From: Antrihabitans cavernicola
GTDB lineage: Bacteria; Actinomycetota; Actinomycetes; Mycobacteriales; Mycobacteriaceae
DNA: 64,000 nucleotides
Reading direction: 5' to 3'
Assembly: GCF_008297975.1 (NCBI RefSeq)
Contig: NZ_VLNY01000003.1
Coordinates: 124,001 to 188,000, forward strand
Shown here: positions 36,912 through 45,568 of the stretch, piece by piece
Numbering within the stretch: the stretch's first letter is position 1
How the letters are laid out: every line of letters begins with the position of its first letter
Translations under genes and position numbers: made by a program
The notes under the pieces: generated by a model
What the model was told of the DNA's origin: nothing
Seen by the model: only the letters and a program-made list of their open reading frames with translations
Databases searched by the model: none

Positions 36912-37745
36912 TCAGTACCGATCGACGGTCGGCGGTGCGGGCAGCGGGTAGCCCGAGGGTCCGACCGTGGCTTCGAACGCCTTCTGCCAGGAGCCGTCCT
37001 TGATCATCTCGTCGATGGCGTCGTTGATCTTGCCGCGAGTTGCGGTGTCGCCCTTGGCCAATCCGATGCCGTACTTCTCGGTGGTGAACGGCTTACCGAC
37101 CACCTTCAGCTGACCCGGGAATTGTGCGGCGTAGCCGGCCAGAATGATGTCGTCGGTGGTGACGGCGTCAACGGCACCGTTACGCAGCGCCTCGACGCAC
37201 GCCGAGTAGGTGTCGAATTCCTGCAGCTGAACGTCCTTGGCGTACTTGTCCTTGACGTTCTGCGCGGGTGTCGACCCGCTGACGGAGCACAGTCGCTTCC
37301 CGCCGTTGAGCGATTCAGGGCCGGTGATGTCGGTGTTGTCGGCCTTGACCAGCAGCGACTGCCCGGCAATGAAATACGGTCCGGCGAAGTCGACCTTCTG
37401 CTTGCGGGCGTCCGTGATGGAGTAGCTGGCAACGATGAAGTCGACCTCACCGTTCTGGATCAGCGTCTCGCGCTGCGCCGAGGGCGATTCCTTGAATGTG
37501 ATGCCGTCGGGCTTGACGCCCAGCTTGCCTGCGACGTACTTGGCGACCTCGACGTCGAAGCCGGAGTAGGTGTTGTCCGGGTTGCGCTGTCCGATGCCGG
37601 GCTGGTCGTACTTGATACCGACGGTCAGCTTGCCGCTGGCGGCGCTGTCCGACGCGTTCTTCTCTTCGCCGCCACCGCAGCCCGCGGCCACGATCGCCAA
37701 CGCCATGACGCCGATACCGAAACGTATCGAGCGATTGATCCTCAT
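36912..37745 (-). CDS. gluB: Glutamate-binding lipoprotein GluB
   Basis: The 277-residue protein has a lipoprotein signal (MRINRSIRFGIGVMALAIVA, lipobox AAGC with Cys 23) and the type-3 solute-binding fold: VGIKYDQPGIGQRNPDNTYS, GFDVEVAKYVAGKLG, DFIVASYSITDARKQKVDFA and TTDDIILAGYAAQ. It captures glutamate outside the membrane for GluCD. Confidence 0.92.
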   Translation of the reverse strand: MRINRSIRFGIGVMALAIVAAGCGGGEEKNASDSAASGKLTVGIKYDQPGIGQRNPDNTYSGFDVEVAKYVAGKLGVKPDGITFKESPSAQRETLIQNGEVDFIVASYSITDARKQKVDFAGPYFIAGQSLLVKADNTDITGPESLNGGKRLCSVSGSTPAQNVKDKYAKDVQLQEFDTYSACVEALRNGAVDAVTTDDIILAGYAAQFPGQLKVVGKPFTTEKYGIGLAKGDTATRGKINDAIDEMIKDGSWQKAFEATVGPSGYPLPAPPTVDRY

Positions 37746-37785
37746 CCGAGCTCCTCCAGTGTGGTGAACATATTTCGACTACGGC

Positions 37786-38556
37786 TTAGTGACTGAGAAT
37801 TTTCCCGAGGAAGTCTTTGGCCCGATCAGACGTCGGGTGTGTGAAAAAGCTCTCCGGATCGGTGTCTTCGACGATCTCGCCGTCGGCCATGAAGATCACC
37901 CGGTTGCCTGCGCGGCGCGCGAAGCCCATCTCGTGTGTGACGACGAGCATGGTCATGCCCTCGTGGGCCAACGAGGTCATCACGTCGAGCACCTCGTTGA
38001 CCATCTCCGGGTCGAGCGCCGAGGTGGGCTCGTCGAACAGCATGACCTTCGGATTCATGGCCAGCGCCCGCGCGATCGCGACGCGCTGCTGTTGACCGCC
38101 CGACAGCTGTGCCGGATATTTGTCGGCCTGATTGGCGATGCCGACACGTTCGAGGAGCCGCAGCGCGTTGTCCTTGGCTTCGGTCTTGCTCTGCTTACGC
38201 ACTTTGGTGGGTGCGAGCATCACGTTCTGCAGAATTGTCTTGTGCGCGAAGAGATTGAACGATTGGAAGACCATTCCGACATCCGCGCGGAGCCCGGCCA
38301 ACGCTTTGCCCTCCGACGGCAGCACCTTGCCGTCGACGGCGATGGCTCCAGAGTCGATCGGCTCCAAGCGGTTGATAGTTCGGCACAGTGTCGACTTACC
38401 CGAACCGGACGGTCCGAGGACGATCACCACCTGCCCGACCGGCACTTCGATATTTATGTTCTGCAACACGTGCAGCTCACCGAAATGCTTCTCCACCGAC
38501 TGCATCGAGATCATCGATTTGGTGCCGGAACCGATCTCGCCCTCGCCTAGCGTCAT
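37786..38556 (-). CDS. gluA: Glutamate ABC transporter ATPase GluA
   Basis: The 256-residue ATPase has Walker [15 protein letters not shown]-loop [12 protein letters not shown], signature [15 protein letters not shown], Walker [13 protein letters not shown] and switch [10 protein letters not shown]. It is first of the operon and divergent from the old miaB start. The start at 38556 gives about 20 residues before the first strand, normal for the family; the frame upstream is open but non-conserved. Confidence 0.93.
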   Translation of the reverse strand: MTLGEGEIGSGTKSMISMQSVEKHFGELHVLQNINIEVPVGQVVIVLGPSGSGKSTLCRTINRLEPIDSGAIAVDGKVLPSEGKALAGLRADVGMVFQSFNLFAHKTILQNVMLAPTKVRKQSKTEAKDNALRLLERVGIANQADKYPAQLSGGQQQRVAIARALAMNPKVMLFDEPTSALDPEMVNEVLDVMTSLAHEGMTMLVVTHEMGFARRAGNRVIFMADGEIVEDTDPESFFTHPTSDRAKDFLGKILSH

Positions 38557-38702
38557 AGTCGATGACCTTATGCGCGATTTGCCCGATTGCCGGACTTTTC
38601 GGGCGATATCGTCCGCCGCGCGACAAGAAATTAACGTGGGCGACGTCGGCGTGACGATTCGGGCAGGTCGCTTGCTGGGGAAGCGGCACACATCCGGTGG
38701 CC

Positions 38703-38708
38703 TACCCT
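38703..38708 (+). promoter_or_regulatory. Original -10 element of miaB
   Basis: TACCCT is six bases before the GTG at 38715, now driving only the stranded 5' fragment. The same hexamer appears before the rebuilt miaB at 41204. Confidence 0.45.
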
Positions 38709-38714
38709 GAACAC

Positions 38715-38831
38715 GTGGATACGATCGACCGAGTACCAGCGACGACGGCGGCCGCCGGCACCGCTGGCGGGCGCAGCTACGAGGTGCGCACGTACGGCTG
38801 CCAGATGAACGTGCACGATTCCGAGCGCTGA
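38715..38831 (+). pseudogene. Stranded 5' fragment of miaB
   Basis: A GTG opens [19 protein letters not shown], then [19 protein letters not shown], the normal MiaB N-terminus with the first cluster-binding Cys, and stops at a TGA created at the left junction of the inserted element (38829). This is the piece of the native gene separated from its body 2.48 kb downstream. Confidence 0.88.
38771..38828. repeat. attL, left 58-bp direct repeat
   Basis: This 58-bp segment is identical to 41253-41310. It encodes [19 protein letters not shown] of MiaB and contains the small palindromes GTGCGCAC (38784-38791) and CGTACG (38791-38796), a plausible crossover region. Confidence 0.88.
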
Positions 38832-38876
38832 ACTGGCTGGTCAGAGCGTGTAGTTTCTTCCAAATCAGGGAGAAAC

Positions 38877-39539
38877 GTGGATATTCGTACGCTGTGCGAA
38901 CAAGTTGGTCGCGAAAAGAACCTCAGACAGGGCACGATCTTCAGCTCCAGAAGACTGCTACTTGGTCTAGGCGTCACAGATGACTCACTCGGCAGAAAAG
39001 ATCTAGAGTCCCGGCTGTTCGAGCTGGACAACCCGTCTACGCGCAGAGCAGTAATTGCCATCCGGTCGGTGCTAGGTCATCCGATCAAGATCCCGAAGGC
39101 ACCGAAGCGTGTCTATGTGCTTCCCGACGAGTCCACACTTCGGCTAGCGCTGATGACTTCACCGCACGAGGTTCGAGGGTTGCTGATGATGTACGCGGGT
39201 CTGCGAATCGGTGAAGCCTGTGCCGTGACTGCCAAAGCGGTGAACGGTGATCGGCCGTTGGTAGATCGCCAGATTGTCGAGCTGTACGCATCGCCTAGAG
39301 AGACCGGTAGGGATTCGGATCGAGTCAGACGCGTTGGTCCGGTCAAGTGCACAGAGGCATCGATAGTGATCCGGGCAGTCCCGAACGGGCGGGACCAGTA
39401 TTATGCGGTAGACGGTGGCGTAGTGATATTCAATGTGTCAGGAGTCAAAGCTCAGATCGATCAGCTAGGCAACCTTGTGTGCCATGTTGCGTATTTAGAG
39501 TACTATGCAACGCTCGATGCAAACGAAGTCGCACATTGA
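38877..39539 (+). CDS. Reduced tyrosine-recombinase-like protein
   Basis: The 220-residue protein follows AGGGAG and GTG. Residues 95-120 ([23 protein letters not shown]) match the box I helix of tyrosine recombinases, with the first catalytic Arg at 110; [14 protein letters not shown] (near 156-169) fits the beta-hairpin with the Lys. The end, [19 protein letters not shown], resembles LGH...YAHLD of the active-Tyr region. The HxLRH segment expected between is absent, and the product is about 100 residues shorter than usual. It may be a decayed integrase, a directionality or DNA-binding partner, or an atypical enzyme. Confidence 0.6.
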   Translation: MDIRTLCEQVGREKNLRQGTIFSSRRLLLGLGVTDDSLGRKDLESRLFELDNPSTRRAVIAIRSVLGHPIKIPKAPKRVYVLPDESTLRLALMTSPHEVRGLLMMYAGLRIGEACAVTAKAVNGDRPLVDRQIVELYASPRETGRDSDRVRRVGPVKCTEASIVIRAVPNGRDQYYAVDGGVVIFNVSGVKAQIDQLGNLVCHVAYLEYYATLDANEVAH

Positions 39540-39585
39540 TATAATAGATCTCTAGCAATAAATACTCACTTATTGTCTCCTTTCG

Positions 39586-39624
39586 CAGAGCCCGTCAGTG
39601 TTTCGTAGCGCTAGGCGGGTTCTG
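39586..39624. terminator. Hairpin between converging element genes
   Basis: CAGAGCCCG (39586-39594) pairs with CGGGTTCTG (39616-39624) with one G-U pair, followed by TTAT. It lies between the recombinase-like gene and the membrane protein gene, both of which run towards it. Confidence 0.65.
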
Positions 39625-39636
39625 TTATGAGCAAGT

Positions 39637-40359
39637 CTAGTTTTGATTCACTTGAGTATCAATTGGACTATCGTCTGCGTCGAGCGTTGACGGTGACTCG
39701 TTAAATTTTGAGGGTGGTTCGGCAGAATCAACGTCGTCACCTCGATACTTGGACAGTGACGAATGCAGCGCAGACATTTTCTTTTCAAGCGAATCGTACT
39801 GTGCGTTTGCCATTTCAAGCTCTCGACTGGCGAGCAAGCCAACTTTGAAGATCGCTTCTGTAAATTCGCCGATTTGGCTACTTACCGCCCCCACCTTTTC
39901 CGGGTCATAGCCAGATACAAGGGAGTAGCATTTCTTGTTGATGTTGTAGGTCAATCTCACAGCGTCGCCGTAAGCCTGTTGAAGTCCCGCTGTTGTCAAT
40001 GTTGAGTACTTGTAGTGATTTGAGAATAGTCGCTGAATAGCTTGATGCATGTTCTGCATGGCCGTCTTGCGGTTCTCCTCAGAAGTATTTGGATACGTCA
40101 TGTAGTGAGCAGTTAGTCGAACGTAGTCGAGTTGATTGGTTGTTCTTGTCACCAATTTGAGAATTTCCTGCCTCCGCCACTGTTCGCGTTCGCGAATGTC
40201 AGCCTTCTCATTGTTGGTGCTCTCGCGTTTATCTAGTCGACTGTTGTTGTAGTACGTGGACCAGATTGAGAAGCCAATAGAAGTTGCACCGATCAAGGCC
40301 GTGACGCCCGAGATGATCGCTACTGCGATGAAATATCCGATTGGCACAGTACTTGGCAT
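39637..40359 (-). CDS. Element-borne membrane protein with cytoplasmic coiled coil
   Basis: The 240-residue protein has one N-terminal membrane segment (VPIGYFIAVAIISGVTALIG and onward, about residues 5-32), a charged linker (RLDKRESTNNEKADIRERE), a long helical domain (about 50-200) and an acidic, Ser/Pro/Asp-rich tail. No enzyme motif is seen. Codon use is AT-richer than the chromosome. As the main cargo of the element it could serve exclusion or defence, but nothing in the sequence proves this. ATG 40359 is six bases after a TAACTT element; GTG 40365 is a second choice. Confidence 0.65.
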   Translation of the reverse strand: MPSTVPIGYFIAVAIISGVTALIGATSIGFSIWSTYYNNSRLDKRESTNNEKADIREREQWRRQEILKLVTRTTNQLDYVRLTAHYMTYPNTSEENRKTAMQNMHQAIQRLFSNHYKYSTLTTAGLQQAYGDAVRLTYNINKKCYSLVSGYDPEKVGAVSSQIGEFTEAIFKVGLLASRELEMANAQYDSLEKKMSALHSSLSKYRGDDVDSAEPPSKFNESPSTLDADDSPIDTQVNQN

Positions 40360-40365
40360 GAACAC

Positions 40366-40371
40366 AAGTTA
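40366..40371 (-). promoter_or_regulatory. -10 element of the element membrane-protein gene
   Basis: TAACTT on the minus strand is six bases before ATG 40359. Confidence 0.4.
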
Positions 40372-40749
40372 GCCGGGTCGGTATCGGTCCGTCGGCTTCG
40401 ACACGTTCCGGGATATCGGCGACGCCTGAGGCGGCGGATCTGACGTTGAAATGTGACCCACGACACGCCGAGGCACGCCGTCAATTTTGTCTTATGACGC
40501 TTCGCGACCTGGGAATTTCATCGATGTGACTCGCAACATGTCGTGTTTGCATTTTCTGTCGGCCACAAGATGTAGGGTTGAAAGACCGATAGCCCCGGCT
40601 CAAGTCCGGTGGTGGACCTGGTACGGAGCTGGACGGCTGAACTCTTGGCGGGGTTCTCAGTCGAACCTAGCGCCTTGCCGACGATCTTCGCAAAAGAAGC
40701 GAGAATCGCGGTCCTCCAACTTTCGTTATCGGTTGGAAAGGCTCAGGTC
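40372..40749. other. Non-coding stretch inside the element
   Basis: These 378 bases separate divergent element genes. They should hold the promoter of the DUF2188 gene. A frame from GTG 40609 runs into that gene without stop, but its 47 extra residues look unlike the family. A T-arm-like stem (40594-40613) occurs without the rest of a tRNA. Nothing else is recognised. Confidence 0.5.
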
Positions 40750-40986
40750 ATGAATCGCAATGAACGGCACGTTGTGCCGAGTCCTAATGGTGGCTGGGAT
40801 ATTCGGAAGCCTGACTCTGGCAGGTCCAGTGGGCATACGGACACCCAGAGCGAAGCGATCAACCGTGCGCGGGAGATCGTTCACAACACCGGAGGTGGGG
40901 AAGTGGTGATTCATCGTCCCAACGGCCAGATCCGGGATTCTGACACCATCGCTCCCGGTAACGACCCGTTTCCGCCGAAGGGCTGA
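40750..40986 (+). CDS. DUF2188 protein
   Basis: The 78-residue protein, RHVVPSPNGGWDIRKPDSGR, followed by HTDTQSEAINRAREIVHNTG and GGEVVIHRPNGQIRDSDTI, is a full-length DUF2188 domain, a small strand-helix-strand fold of unknown role often seen on plasmids, phages and islands. It starts after a GGAAAGG stretch. The next ORF begins five bases after its stop. Confidence 0.8.
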   Translation: MNRNERHVVPSPNGGWDIRKPDSGRSSGHTDTQSEAINRAREIVHNTGGGEVVIHRPNGQIRDSDTIAPGNDPFPPKG

Positions 40987-40991
40987 GGCCG

Positions 40992-41093
40992 ATGGCTACC
41001 AAGCGGGTCGCCATCAAGCCGGGGCAGCGTAAGACCATTACGGTGCCCGGTCCCATCAAGAAGATCACGATCACGCGGAAGCCTGGTCGGTAG
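40992..41093 (+). CDS. 33-residue basic protein in the element
   Basis: An ATG five bases after the DUF2188 stop opens MATKRVAIKPGQRKTITVPG, then PIKKITITRKPGR. Alternating Thr/Ile/Val and Lys/Arg/Gly suggest a small beta-structured, nucleic-acid-binding peptide. The strong terminator 17 bases after the stop supports its being the last gene of a two-gene unit. Confidence 0.55.
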   Translation: MATKRVAIKPGQRKTITVPGPIKKITITRKPGR

Positions 41094-41110
41094 GCAGTCC
41101 GTTCTAGGGC

Positions 41111-41143
41111 AAATCCCCAGGTCGATACTTGGCCTGGGGATTT
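41111..41143 (+). terminator. Terminator of the DUF2188 unit
   Basis: AAATCCCCAGG (41111-41121) pairs with CCTGGGGATTT (41133-41143), a perfect 11-bp stem ending in TTT. It isolates the element genes from the rebuilt miaB promoter. Confidence 0.85.
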
Positions 41144-41203
41144 GGTCGTTCTGTCGGCATTTGAACCTCTGATCAGGGCGAACGTAGTTGAATTTCTGTG
41201 AGT

Positions 41204-41209
41204 TACCCT
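41204..41209 (+). promoter_or_regulatory. Element-supplied -10 element for miaB
   Basis: TACCCT, the same hexamer as in the native promoter, stands 11 bases before ATG 41221 and 43 bases outside attR on the element side. Confidence 0.4.
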
Positions 41210-41220
41210 TAGTTGTGTCA

Positions 41221-42732
41221 ATGAAGTCCGATGAAACTGCACGACCGCAGGAGCGCAGCTACGAGGTGCGCACGTACGGCTGCCAGATGAACGTGCACGA
41301 TTCCGAGCGCCTCGCGGGCCTCCTCGAAGACGCCGGCTACGTCAAGGCGACAGCGGGTTCTGCAGCCGATCTGGTCGTCTTCAACACCTGCGCCGTGCGC
41401 GAGAACGCCGACAACAAGCTCTACGGCAACCTGGGTCAGCTTCGACCGGCCAAGGACGACAACCCCGACATGCAGATCGCCGTCGGCGGTTGTCTTGCAC
41501 AGAAGGACCGCGACGTCGTCGTGAAGAAGGCGCCGTGGGTGGACGTGGTGTTCGGCACCCATAACATCGGGTCGCTGCCGACGCTGCTCGAACGCGCTCG
41601 TCACAACCACGAAGCCGAGGTGGAAATTCTCGAGTCGCTGGAGGCATTCCCGTCGACCCTTCCCGCCAAGCGGGAATCCGCATACGCGGGCTGGGTGTCG
41701 ATTTCGGTGGGCTGCAACAACACGTGCACGTTCTGCATCGTGCCCGCGCTGCGCGGCAAAGAGGTGGACCGCAGGCCCGGCGACGTGCTTGCCGAAGTGC
41801 AGGCGCTGGTGAGCCAGGGCGTACTGGAAGTGACGTTGCTCGGACAGAACGTCAACGCCTACGGCGTCTCGTTCGCCGACCCCGCGGCACACAACGATCG
41901 CGGCGCGTTCGCGAAATTGCTGAGCGCCTGCGGAGACATCGACGGGCTAGAGCGGGTGCGCTTCACCTCGCCGCACCCGGCGGAATTCACCGACGACGTG
42001 ATCGACGCGATGGCGAATACGCCCAACGTGTGCCCGCAGCTGCACATGCCGCTGCAGTCGGGATCGGATCGAGTGCTGCGGGCGATGCGTCGCTCGTACC
42101 GCAAGGATCGGTTTCTCGGCATCATCGACAAGGTGCGGGCCGCCATGCCGCACGCATCGATCACCACCGATATCATCGTCGGCTTCCCGGGGGAGACCGA
42201 AGAGGACTTCCAGGAGACGCTCGACGTGATTCGGCGCGCTCGTTTCACCAACGCGTACACGTTTCAGTATTCGAAGCGTCCGGGAACGCCCGCGGCCGAG
42301 ATGCCGGATCAGGTGCCGAAAGCTGTTGTGCAGGAACGCTACATGCGCCTGATCGAGTTGCAGGAACAGGTCGCCCTCGAGGAGAACCAGAAATTGATCG
42401 GAGCAGAGGTGGAGCTGTTGGTAGCCGACGGTGGTGGCAGAAAGAATGCCGCTACCGAGCGGATGAGTGGACGTGCCCGCGACGGTCGGTTGGTGCATTT
42501 CCGTCCGAGTGGATCGATCCGACCCGGTGACCTGGTCACCACCGATGTCACCGCCGCGGCGCCGCATTTCTTGATCGCCGACCGGCAGATTCGCAGCCAT
42601 CGTCGGACCGCCGCGGGTGACGCCTTCGAGAGGGGAATCACGCCGACGACGCAGCCGATCGGCGTCGGCCTCGGTCTCCCACAGGTCGGCGCGCCGACCC
42701 CCGAACCCGCCGTCATGGGGTGCAGCCGATGA
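41221..42732 (+). CDS. miaB: tRNA-2-methylthio-N6-dimethylallyladenosine synthase MiaB, with hybrid 5' end
   Basis: MiaB adds a methylthio group to the A37 base prepared by MiaA. The 503-residue protein has the first-cluster Cys residues in [16 protein letters not shown] and VGGCLAQ, the radical-SAM motif CNNTCTFC, and a C-terminal TRAM domain ([20 protein letters not shown]). Residues 1-11 ([11 protein letters not shown]) come from the inserted element and replace the native leader seen at 38715; from residue 12 on it is native sequence. The enzyme should be functional because the lost residues precede the conserved fold. Confidence 0.95.
   Translation: MKSDETARPQERSYEVRTYGCQMNVHDSERLAGLLEDAGYVKATAGSAADLVVFNTCAVRENADNKLYGNLGQLRPAKDDNPDMQIAVGGCLAQKDRDVVVKKAPWVDVVFGTHNIGSLPTLLERARHNHEAEVEILESLEAFPSTLPAKRESAYAGWVSISVGCNNTCTFCIVPALRGKEVDRRPGDVLAEVQALVSQGVLEVTLLGQNVNAYGVSFADPAAHNDRGAFAKLLSACGDIDGLERVRFTSPHPAEFTDDVIDAMANTPNVCPQLHMPLQSGSDRVLRAMRRSYRKDRFLGIIDKVRAAMPHASITTDIIVGFPGETEEDFQETLDVIRRARFTNAYTFQYSKRPGTPAAEMPDQVPKAVVQERYMRLIELQEQVALEENQKLIGAEVELLVADGGGRKNAATERMSGRARDGRLVHFRPSGSIRPGDLVTTDVTAAAPHFLIADRQIRSHRRTAAGDAFERGITPTTQPIGVGLGLPQVGAPTPEPAVMGCSR
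41253..41310. repeat. attR, right 58-bp direct repeat
   Basis: This 58-bp segment is identical to 38771-38828 and lies in frame in the intact miaB. The bases just outside differ at once on both sides (A against G before, C against T after). Confidence 0.88.
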
Positions 42733-43304
42733 GCGAGAACAATTCTGCCGAGCCGTTCGAGCAGTTCAGGGCCGACGTCGACGCCGTCGAGAAGAAGATG
42801 GCAGGCGAGATCGACCCCGGTGTGCGAGCCGTCGTTGTCGCGGTGCTGGTCGTGATCTTGCTGGCGTCCCTTGCGTTGCCGCACACCGGCGGGGCAAAGG
42901 GCTACGACGTCCTGATGGGCAACGACGTCGCGCTCGGCGAGTCGATCGCCTTGCCGTCGCGGGTGTTCACCTGGTTCGCCCTGGTCTTCGGTGTCGTCGT
43001 GTCGATGCTCGCGTTGACCACTCGTCGCTGGGTGCTTGCCTGGATCGCGGTGTGCGGATCCGCGGTCGCCACCGTCTTCGGCATGCTGTCGATCTGGTCG
43101 CGTCAGACCCTCGGCGTGAACGTCCACGGCGGCGGCGTCGGAATCGGCCTGGTCATCGGCTGGATCGCCGTCGCCGCTCTCACCTTCCACTGGTTACGCG
43201 TGGTGTGGAGCAGGACGGCGTTGCAGCTCGAAGCCGAGGAGCAACGCCGCATCGCCTCGAAGGCAGAAGACGATCATCGCGCAAGTTGGCGCGACAAGGC
43301 CTGA
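42729..43304 (+). CDS. Membrane protein (Rv2732c-type)
   Basis: The 191-residue protein has a short cytoplasmic front ([19 protein letters not shown]) and four membrane segments between residues 35 and 165, with a charged tail. It overlaps miaB by four bases (ATGA), so it is translated with it, as in mycobacteria. The function is unknown. Confidence 0.78.
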   Translation: MSENNSAEPFEQFRADVDAVEKKMAGEIDPGVRAVVVAVLVVILLASLALPHTGGAKGYDVLMGNDVALGESIALPSRVFTWFALVFGVVVSMLALTTRRWVLAWIAVCGSAVATVFGMLSIWSRQTLGVNVHGGGVGIGLVIGWIAVAALTFHWLRVVWSRTALQLEAEEQRRIASKAEDDHRASWRDKA

Positions 43305-43307
43305 CCG

Positions 43308-44693
43308 TCAGAGGTTGCTGACGGCACCTTCGGCTGCGTCGGCCCACTCACGCCACTGCTTGGCCTGCTCGAGCGCTTTCTCCGCATCGCGTGTCTTGCC
43401 TGCGGCGGTTGCCTTCGCGGCCTGTTCCTCGAATTGAGCGACGCGCTCACGGAACTGGGCGGCGCGCGCAACGGCCTCGGGATCGGTGCGGCGCCACTGT
43501 GAGTCGGCGGCGTCGCGGACCCGCTTCTCGATCGCGCGCATCCGACCTTCTAGGTCCTGCATGCGTTCGCGCGGGACCTTGCCGATCGCGTCCCATTTCT
43601 CCTGCAGATCGCGGAGTGCGGCACGAGCGCCGTCGATGTCGGACGCGGGATCGATGTGGTCGGCCTTGGTCAGGAGAGCTTCCTTCGCGACCGCGTTCTC
43701 TTCGAACTCGGAGTCGCGTTCGCTTGCGGCGGCGTTGCGGGCGGCGAAGAACACGTCTTGAGCGCCCTTGAACCGCTTCCAGAGAGCGTCGTCGGCTTCG
43801 CGCGGTGCTCGCCCTGCTGCTTTCCACTCGGTGAGAAGGTCGCGGAACGATGCCGCCGTCGATCCCCACTCGGTCGAGCTCGACAGGGCCTCAGCCTGAG
43901 TGACCAGTTCCTCCTTGCGCGTCTTCGCCGATGCGCGGTCGCGATCGAGCTCTGCGAAGTGAGCTCCGCGACGACGATTGAACGCCTCGCGCGCTTTCGA
44001 GTAGCGCTTCCACAAGGCGTCGTCGACCTTGCGGTCTACGCCACGGATGGTCTTCCACTCGTCGAGGATTTCGCGCAGCCGATCGCCTGCGACCTTCCAC
44101 TGTGTGGATTCGGTGCTGAGCTGCTCGGCTTCGGCGGCCAACTGCTCCTTGCGCTCGGTGTGCGCGTGCCGAACCTTGTCCTTTTCTTCCTTCGCGTGCG
44201 CGGCGGCCTCGTCGGAGTGCTCGATGATCGCCCGCAACCGGCTGTTCAACGCGGCGATGTCACCGATCACCGCTGCGGTGGGCAGCGATTCGGACAGCGC
44301 GATCGCCGCGGTCTTGGTCTTCCTGGCATCGCCGGAGCCGGACGCAAGCCTGGCCTCCAGCAGTGCGACCTCGGTAGCGAGATCGTCGAATCGCCGACCG
44401 AAATGTGCGAGCCCTTCCGCTGCATCGCCTGCTTGCCAGGACCCGACCTGATGTTCGCCGTCGGGGGTCGTGACCCACGCCGTACCGTCGTCGTCGACGC
44501 GTCCGAACTTGCTGGGATCGCTGGCCGCCAGCACCGGAACCGACGGTGCGTGTGCCTCGCCGGGGTGCACAGGATGCGGCTTGGGAGCGCCGGGTCGAGG
44601 GCCGCCCGGCTTCGGTGCACCGGGTTTGGGTGTCGCCGGTGTGGGCGCAACCTCGGTGTCCGGTGTGGACTCTGGCCCGGTGCTCTCGGTCAT
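43308..44693 (-). CDS. DUF349 coiled-coil repeat protein (Rv2731-type)
   Basis: The 461-residue protein starts with a Pro/Gly/Lys-rich tail ([20 protein letters not shown]), has a small strand-rich segment with [20 protein letters not shown], and then several DUF349 repeats of about 75 residues (for example [20 protein letters not shown] and [20 protein letters not shown]), ending in a coiled coil. Its role is unclear. ATG 44693 follows GGAAGAGG. Confidence 0.85.
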   Translation of the reverse strand: MTESTGPESTPDTEVAPTPATPKPGAPKPGGPRPGAPKPHPVHPGEAHAPSVPVLAASDPSKFGRVDDDGTAWVTTPDGEHQVGSWQAGDAAEGLAHFGRRFDDLATEVALLEARLASGSGDARKTKTAAIALSESLPTAAVIGDIAALNSRLRAIIEHSDEAAAHAKEEKDKVRHAHTERKEQLAAEAEQLSTESTQWKVAGDRLREILDEWKTIRGVDRKVDDALWKRYSKAREAFNRRRGAHFAELDRDRASAKTRKEELVTQAEALSSSTEWGSTAASFRDLLTEWKAAGRAPREADDALWKRFKGAQDVFFAARNAAASERDSEFEENAVAKEALLTKADHIDPASDIDGARAALRDLQEKWDAIGKVPRERMQDLEGRMRAIEKRVRDAADSQWRRTDPEAVARAAQFRERVAQFEEQAAKATAAGKTRDAEKALEQAKQWREWADAAEGAVSNL

Positions 44694-44832
44694 GGTTCCT
44701 CTTCCCTGCCGCGCGTCACGGCTGCCTGAATACGTGGTGCTTGTCCATTGAACCCGGTAATCGGGCCACCCACCATTGAATCAGGCGAGAATCACCGGCG
44801 TGGGCGCTCCGAGTCTCCGATCGGCGCGCCAC

Positions 44833-44838
44833 TACCGT
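44833..44838 (+). promoter_or_regulatory. -10 element of the Rv2728c-type gene
   Basis: TACCGT is seven bases before GTG 44846. Confidence 0.4.
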
Positions 44839-44845
44839 TGTCGAC

Positions 44846-45568
44846 GTGTTCACTGCCGCCGCGCTGGTTCCGTCACCACCCGTTCTTGTTCCCGAACTGA
44901 ACGGAGCGGACGCCACGGCGACTGCTGAGTTGCGTGACGCAGCGCTGGCCGTGGTGACCCGGCTGGCCGACAGTGCATCGGTATGGACCGTGCTCGGCAC
45001 CGGTGCAACGGAGCAGACGATCTCGTCGGACGCGGTGGGATCGTTCGCAGGCTTCGGTGTCGACGTACCGGTGAGCTTGTCGCCCGATCCGGCCTCGACA
45101 CCCGATCTCGAACTACCGCTGGCCGCCCTCGTCGCCGGTTGGCTGCGCGGTCGAGTGGCACCCCATGCAGTCGTCGATGTGCGGATATTCGCCAGAGACT
45201 CGTCGCCGATGGCGTGTGCCGACGCCGGTGCCAGGCTGCGGCGTGACCTCGATGCCGATCCGCAGCCACATGGACTGCTGGTGATCGCCGACGGCGCGAA
45301 CACGTTGACGCCGAAGGCGCCGGGCTCGTTCGATCCACGATCGCCGGAATTCCAGAACGAACTCGACGAGGCGCTGGCAGCGGGTGACTGTGCCGCGATC
45401 GCCCAGCTGGATCCCGTGGTGTGCGAGGAATTCGGCGCCTTCGGTCGGGCGGCCTGGCAGGTGCTCGCCTCGGTGTTCGACAGCGTCGACGACAAGCCGG
45501 ACGCCACAACCCTGTACTCGTCGGCACCGTTCGGCGTCGGCTACCACGTCGGATTGTGGATGCCGTGA
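44846..45568 (+). CDS. LigB-like (class III extradiol dioxygenase fold) protein, Rv2728c-type
   Basis: The 240-residue protein has the layout of a LigB-type fold: [17 protein letters not shown] at the front, [15 protein letters not shown], and [20 protein letters not shown]. The usual metal His residues are missing from the N-terminal strand (no H where ALVPSPP lies), so it may be non-catalytic. It overlaps miaA by four bases, which links it to tRNA modification by position only. Confidence 0.7.
   Translation: MFTAAALVPSPPVLVPELNGADATATAELRDAALAVVTRLADSASVWTVLGTGATEQTISSDAVGSFAGFGVDVPVSLSPDPASTPDLELPLAALVAGWLRGRVAPHAVVDVRIFARDSSPMACADAGARLRRDLDADPQPHGLLVIADGANTLTPKAPGSFDPRSPEFQNELDEALAAGDCAAIAQLDPVVCEEFGAFGRAAWQVLASVFDSVDDKPDATTLYSSAPFGVGYHVGLWMP

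Larger units (their letters stand above)
38829..41310. mobile_element. 2,482-bp integrated element in the 5' end of miaB
   Basis: The segment between the two 58-bp repeats (counting one copy) is 2,482 bp. It is visibly AT-richer than its flanks, especially at 39480-40360, and holds a reduced tyrosine-recombinase-like gene next to attL, a membrane/coiled-coil gene on the other strand, a DUF2188 gene and a 33-codon basic ORF. Two hairpin terminators separate the units. Its right end supplies a promoter element, a start codon and eleven codons to miaB. It lacks conjugation, capsid or replication genes, so it must be a minimal or decayed island that relies on another element to move. Confidence 0.88.

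Noticed and set aside
40594-40613. T-arm-like stem (CCGG-CTCAAGT-CCGG), possible tRNA fragment in the island
   Set aside because: Only a 4-bp stem and no acceptor, D or anticodon arm around it; the integration site is miaB, not a tRNA gene.
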